Shown here: positions 58,341-64,000 of the stretch, piece by piece | How the letters are laid out: each line of letters starts with the position of its first letter | Position numbering within the stretch: the first letter of the stretch is position 1 | The notes under the pieces: model-generated | The model's input: the letters and a program-made list of their open reading frames with translations, nothing else | Databases searched by the model: none | What the model was told of the DNA's origin: nothing | NCBI GenBank assembly: GCA_947579605.1 | Contig: OX388312.1 | Span: 7,626,001-7,690,000, forward strand | DNA length: 64,000 nucleotides | Source of the DNA: Athripsodes cinereus | Taxonomy: Eukaryota; Arthropoda; Insecta; Trichoptera; Leptoceridae | Direction of reading: 5' to 3' | Position numbers and translations under genes: made by a program

Positions 58341-61023
58341 GTTTAGTTAAGATTAATTCATGTTCGTCTATTCTCATTCATCTACAGTTTAAGTATTACA
58401 CTACGTATAATATTGGACGGATAATATCTCTAACTGTCCAACACCCTCCCCTTAAGATTGGCACCCTTTATTTATAAACAAAAACCCATTTATTTTTAAG
58501 GACGTCATTTAATGTCAATTATTTTCAGTTGCATATACATACTCGTAGAAGACGTTTTGATTTTACCAAATCCCATAATATATTGTATCCATAATTCCTC
58601 AATATTGAACTGATGATTTCTAAATGGAGAATAGCTACAACACCGCTGTAAATGGATATTTTATATATAACAATCTTAAAACACTTAAAACGTTTGAATA
58701 ATAGAGAAAAGAAAGAAATCAGCTTTAAGAAAATATTTCTTTTTGTATTCTTTTTATGATAACAAGAAAAATACATATAAATCATATCGCTATCTTTGTT
58801 CTATCTACTACAAGATTAATTTACTTGCTTCGTCGTTTTTTAACAATTTCTTCGCGCATTCTTTTAGAATTAACTTAAAAAGTGTATTTCTTTCTTCGTT
58901 CGCCTTATTATTTTCTGTGAAACGCTTTATAAATCAATTTCTAGAAAGTGAAATGGCCTTCCCACGCGATTTACATATTTGCAATTTGAGCAAGTATTTG
59001 GCTTGATTTTAATGCAGGAACCCAAGATATAAATTCTCTTTTAACTCGAATATTGAAACATTTTTGTACCCGATTATCAAAATGATATTGAAAACTGGGT
59101 TCGTTGTATCCGTTTGTTATTGACAAGAAGACATAATTTGCAAAGTTATATATCAGGAGCTCAGAATTAACAGAAGATTTCATTTGAATTCAAAATTCAT
59201 GTCTAATTGTTATTATTATTGAAAATCGGGACATCATTACGTCAAGTTGAAACTGTAATCTTCGACAGTTATTATTCTTCATTGTTCCAATCCAAACACC
59301 ACCTGTCTGATACACCCACGTATCACACTACTATTTGTTGAAACATTTACATAAATAATAATATACTATAGTTAACCTCCATATCCCTTCAGCCGCCTGC
59401 TACCCTGATACTTTCAGGGGGAACAGAGTGATTGAACTGCAGCATGGGGTGGAGAAGGAATGACTGCTTTTGATATGTGACGTGGATGCAGTCAGATGCC
59501 TCACAACATTTCCAATATTCAATATCAGTACTACCACTACGTACTAAGAATTGTGGTTTTGTTCGAAAAGCTGTCGAATGTAATTCTGTTGAATTTGTAT
59601 CGTGAATCGAATAAATTATATCAGTTATCTTCAATACAGAATAGTTGAAATGTGACAGAAGCGCAACATAGACGGAATTTAATCTGAAACTTGAGAGCAG
59701 AAAATAATATATTTACTGCAAAACTGTGAGTTTGAAGGAACCAAGATCATTGTATACTTACATATTAATTTTATTAGTTTCAGAAATGAAAATTGATAAA
59801 ATCTCTAATCCAACATAATGTTTTATTTAACAATATCAATATATTTCATCAATACTCAAGAACGTTTGCCAATGTTTTAATGACGCGGGAACAATGTAGG
59901 TATTTGAAATTATAAATTCTTTATCATTTACGCATCTATAGTAGAGCCATTGAATAATTTGCATCACAAGAATTCAATCATTCAGTGTTTTAAATAATAC
60001 GAGTATGTACTACGAACTAAAAAGATTCATTTACTGCAATTAAAATGCAATATTTCACTTGTACGTCAAAACATATAATTTCCTGATATTAATATCGGGT
60101 GTGTTGTAATTCTCATACTATCAGAATATAACATAAAATATTAATAACAATAAACACAAGTTTGCTGTCATGTTTTGTTATATGAAGGCAAATACGAGTA
60201 CCTACTGTACAATATAATATTATTACTGTATACAGTACCACAGCAAGTAAAGATAATACAAGGTATAAATGTTTACACTCGTTGTATGAATAAACCAAAC
60301 CACCCATTAGACAACATGTTTTCATGTTGTGTTTGTTATTTTTGTTACTGTGCAAAATATTCACCATCATATTAGCGTAAAAGCCTTAGAAGCACAAACA
60401 TGAAATACAACACGTATCATTTATTTAATACCTACATTTTTCTTACTTTATATACTTATTTTATTATTATTCTCTTGTGACTGCTTATATAATGTAGGGT
60501 ATTAATTTGATTACTTCTTAAATAACATGTTACCCTGGTATGATTCTTACATTAATCAGAAAATCTTTGTAAAAAATATGTACAGATTTGATGTATGAAC
60601 TTCTGTTATTTTTGTACAAACCTCACATCACTCGTTCATATATTCGTGATAAAAAATATTAAATGAAAAACCCTTGAGCATTTCCTGTACCCAATCCAAA
60701 GTAAATTAAATTTATCTTACACTCGTTCCTAGACTATGGTTTTGTTCTTTATTCAAAGATTAAATTATAATTGAAAATTTCTCCTATTTTTTGCGACAGA
60801 CAAATAAGATGGTAGGTTGAATAAACCTTTTCTGATCTAAATATTTTTCAACCTCGAACAAAATTAAAAAAACGAATGTTTCTTCTCCTGTATTTTTTAT
60901 TTTCAAGAGAAATAAGTCTTAGAAAGACATTGTCAATAGTCATTGTCAATAGTAAAAGAATACATTTGTTTGTTTTTTACTTTCGTTGTGGAATTCTACT
61001 ATCTAAACATTGACACAAAAAGT
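58341..61023. other. Spacer; GC-richer patch at 59390-59560
   Basis: The minus-strand frame 59389-59634 (81 codons) covers the patch and includes YWKCCEASDCIHVTYQKQSF. Its composition is less biased than neighbouring frames, but no domain is recognised and no splice pair is obvious. It is the most exon-like non-transposon frame in the last 15 kb, still weak. An exact 14-bp tandem (ATTGTCAATAGTC) lies at about 60930-60953. Confidence 0.4.
60989..61020 (+). repeat. Short repeat shared with 22359-22393
   Basis: TGGAATTCTACTATCTAAAC then ATTGACACA, directly before family A copy 18. Confidence 0.5.
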
Positions 61024-61080
61024 TACCATCACGGCATTTCCCGCAAGTGGGGTAGCCAGCAGACTATCTGCAACACACTC
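61024..61080 (+). repeat. Dispersed repeat family A, copy 18 (head only)
   Basis: TACCATCACGGCATTTCCCG, CAAGTGGGGTAGCCAGCAGA and CTATCTGCAACACAC. This is the clearest copy of the 5' block, but the remainder of the family is absent. Confidence 0.65.
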
Positions 61081-63634
61081 ATCGTCCCTTGCGTACCATT
61101 TTTCCTTACACTTGAAAAAATGTTTTTCATTTCTAACATTTTAATATACCTACTTAGATAATTCTTCGTGTAAGCAAACAATTAAGAAACCAACGAAATT
61201 CTTAACTTTACCCTCACGCCAAATCTCACGTGGGGTAGGCAGATAGAACTGAAAACCATATTGACTTATCCTTACATACTTGAAATATTGTATGTATTCC
61301 CTTATGAGAATTTACGAAATATAATCATATTGAAATCGTCTAATTGATTTTGTTTTTCAATGTTAGTAATTTGATATTTTCTCAAACTACCGCATTAATT
61401 TTCTCAGCAGAGTGCAACGAACTTATAAATTTGTGCCTGAAGCTGAAATATTTCTGAGAAATTTATACGCCAACGAAGAAACATGGCGTGCCGGCTTGGA
61501 AAAACGTGTTCTTCAACAGATAATTATTATTTTGTAATTTTTTTTCTTTCCGAAACTTTTTCAGGTTTTCTTGATAGTTGAATGTGGGGATGTTGAAATA
61601 TACAATTTCAAACATAATTTAACCTCTCGTCTTATTTTCAGTTAATTAAAATGAAAATAAAAATGATTTTGACTTTACGAATACCACGAAGGTTGTCGAG
61701 AAATTCAAAGATTATTACGAACAAGACATTTGATTATTATTAACAAATTTTTGAGGTAAAATATATCATAAATTTTTATCACGTTAAATGGAAATCAGTC
61801 TACCTCTTATGCTTCATATTAAATATAAAACCTGATATATTAAGTTACCAGGAAATACTTACTATATATTTATTGAGATTTATTGAGACATAGACAAACT
61901 TATTATTTTTCTGTGAACTCAACTTAAAAAAAATACTCCATTCGGTTGCCAACATTCTCCATGAAAAGAAAAAACAAGACTATCTGTGTTCATCCAGAAA
62001 AGTTTCGTGTGATTTTTACCTCAATTTTTTTGGATAAATTTAATCATTTCTAACATAATTCACTCGATTTCATGTGTCTTGCCTTAAGAAAAGAAGGAGA
62101 AAGATTAACTCATTCCACAAAATTACGAATTCTCTGATTTTCTTGTATCGGTGTATTGTATAATTGTATAGGAGATAAAATATTCGTCTGATATATTTTG
62201 AAGATTTTATTTAATATTTCTTCTGTTATTGATTATCCACAAGCAACTGAGAGGCAGCCAAAAATAATGAGCTGTATAATTCATCCCAAATAAATAATGC
62301 ATCAAATACCTTCTTGAGTGGAGTGGAGTGAAGTGAAGTGGCTTCTTATATAAAGTGAAGTCCTTAGAGGCAAGTGGTAGTAGTCATATTCATTTATTAA
62401 TTCAGAACTCAGTAATACTCCGACATACGAGTACTATACTTTTACGTACGCGAGCTCGGAATCACATTTGTTTTCGTTCTTCAACTTAACCGTCTGCTGT
62501 CCTTTGGTTTTGTTTTAATAATTACGAGATGATTAAAGGTGAATTGAAAACAAAAAAACTATTCAGTTAACTTCCAAGTGCCTTTATTTAACACGCTAGT
62601 AATAACAAGTATTCGGAGACTCTCAACTCCATCTTCAGGCGATTATAAGAAAAGACAAATACTAGTAAGCGTAACAAATTAAGTAATTTGGAAGTTATCT
62701 TAATAGTGTTTTTTTAATCCACCTTGAAATGGACTTCCAACAAGTATTTGATTTTTATAGTATAAAACAATGTTGTATCGTTATACCACCTCTTCTAAAT
62801 TTGAATATGGTGAAGCTTTCGTACTTAATTTATTGTAAAACAAATACTGTATTCTGAAAGTAAGTCATCGTGGACGTAAATGCAAACTTTTTATGCATCT
62901 AAGCCTAGTTAAAAAATATCATAGGGTACAAAAAGTTTAAAAGGATTTTGTAGCAATTGAACAAACTTCATTCTACGATATTCTCGATGATTATTTTTCG
63001 TATTTATGAGGAAATAGATTGATCCAAGCTTAAAAAGTTATTATGTGTTTGTAATTTAATTTAAAAAAATCTTGGAACAAGGTAACTTCATTCACATAAA
63101 AATACTCTGATTGAGGTAAACTGTTTTCTGTCCTGAACTCCAAGGAGGAGTGTTTAAGGGTGGTCAAATTAGATAAGCAAAATTATGTCCCGACTTACGC
63201 GAATTCAATGTTTTTCATTATACCCATCCAATATCGCATATTATCGGGGTTTTTGAGTACTCTTCTACCAAGGGAGTCGTCCAATAACCCTTTCGAGAAT
63301 ACCAAAGGTGCCATTCAATATATTGTAACGTACCTGAAGTACTAAATTATTATAGACATATGTACACAACGATACAGTGACCAATGTCCGCAGTAAGAAA
63401 GGTTAAAAACTATTTTTGTACGATCGTACCCTTATAAAATATTTAGGAAATTGGGAACATTTTGCTATTTATTATTATTGTTATTATTTCTGCTTGTACA
63501 GCAATTTAGAAACGTGTCTACACCCCCAAAGATACAATATATTATTTCTAAATCTATTATGGACAATGCACATAAAATATTGTCTTTACCAAAAAGTGTT
63601 TTATGATACAAATAAATGTTTATTTATTTATTTA
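61081..63634. other. AT-rich spacer
   Basis: A (GAGTG/GAAGTG)n microsatellite is at about 62319-62342. CACGTGGGGTAGGCAGATAG near 61227-61246 is a short motif reminiscent of other insect repeats but unassigned. Frame 63160-63345 is unrecognised. Confidence 0.55.
62319..62342 (+). repeat. GAGTG microsatellite
   Basis: GAGTGGAGTGGAGTGAAGTG then AAGTGGC: four to five pentamer units with one variant. Confidence 0.75.
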
Positions 63635-63772
63635 TCTATACCATTACGGCATCTCTCAGAAGTAGAAAAACCAGTAGACAAACTGCGGGTTACAAATATT
63701 CAGATAGTCCTCACCGTATTTATCAGTGAAGATATGACATTCAGCAGGGATGGCATTTTGCATCGCTGAATA
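63635..63772 (+). repeat. Dispersed repeat family A, copy 19
   Basis: TATACCATTACGGCATCTCT, AAAACCAGTAGACAAACTG, ATAGTCCTCACCGTATTTAT, GACATTCAGCAGGGATGGCA and TTTGCATCGCTGAATAATAC. The 117-codon frame 63416-63769 runs through it and is not a gene. Confidence 0.65.
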
Positions 63773-63897
63773 ATACATTCTTATATCCTCATTCATAATA
63801 ACAATTTTCAGTATTGTCTCACAGTTTTTTTAAAAAACCTACTGATTATTTATCACTTAGAACTTTTATTTCCCTTTCTATTGGATATTTAATAAAT

Positions 63898-64000
63898 AAT
63901 AAATAAATAAATAAATAAAAACTTTATTACACATAAATTAACATGTAAAGGGCGGATTTATCGCCTATTGGCGATTTCTGCCAATCAACCCAATTTACAC
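63898..64000 (-). repeat. Retroposon 3' tail, GGCGAAAGCC family, cut by window end
   Basis: On the plus strand an (ATAA)n run is followed by AACTTTATTACACATAAATT, AACATGTAAAGGGCGGATTT and ATCGCCTATTGGCGATTTC. The minus-strand element therefore enters from beyond the window and ends in a TTAT repeat tail. CGCCTATTGGCG is a small stem-loop. The order of ATGTAAAGGGCG-like and hairpin segments links it to the tail at 23181-23230, with divergence. Confidence 0.5.

Overview
The window looks like gene-poor, strongly AT-rich nuclear DNA from an animal, most likely an insect. Long ATT/AAT runs, GTAGGTAC-type motifs, hAT transposons, decayed LINEs and a tRNA-headed SINE with a core seen in insects all point that way. 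I cannot name the species. I found no convincing host protein-coding exon, no tRNA or rRNA gene, and no prokaryotic-style operon. Most short open frames look like chance frames in AT-rich sequence or frames crossing repeats.

The best-supported content is mobile DNA. A hAT transposon at 38583-41502 is almost complete. It has a perfect 8-bp target duplication, 19-bp terminal inverted repeats and a two-exon transposase with BED finger, DDE residues and dimerisation region. One in-frame stop breaks it. A second hAT (13516-16066, perfect 8-bp duplication) is a wreck that keeps only the middle of its transposase. It has been entered by a third hAT-type element (14467-15732, again a perfect 8-bp duplication), which carries fragments of two different LINE reverse transcriptases, and by a tiny retroposon tail (13899-13947). 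A fourth hAT-type element without coding capacity lies at 11015-11568. Smaller non-autonomous candidates are at 20297-20537, 32396-32868, 32911-33117 and 47727-47899.

Retroelement debris is spread through the rest. Three 3' ends of one LINE family lie at about 10005-10165, 22425-22572 and 31167-31535. A CR1/L2-like LINE end (49088-49625) and a second copy of its tail (49965-50035) share a two-stem RNA fold. Three copies of another retroelement tail lie at 1131-1325, 7314-7360 and 44816-45005. A short dispersed repeat, called family A here, occurs at least 19 times in both orientations, about once every 3-4 kb. Several long perfect or near-perfect inverted repeats (35-, 44- and 87-bp arms) and a 192-bp tandem duplication have no obvious coding explanation.

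Region by region: 1-13.5 kb is AT-rich spacer with repeat tails, degenerate 60-bp tandem units, an A48 tract and one hAT-type element. 13.5-16.1 kb is the nested hAT cluster. 16-32 kb is spacer with family A copies, LINE ends and a foldback. 32.4-33.1 kb holds two MITE-like elements. 33-38.5 kb is spacer with family A copies and a 44-bp palindrome. 38.6-41.5 kb is the near-intact hAT. 44.8-45.3 kb holds a retroelement tail and an 87-bp-arm palindrome. 47.7-50 kb holds a GC-rich MITE and LINE ends. 50-64 kb is spacer with a tandem duplication and family A copies. No pathway links these parts; they record successive transposon invasions.
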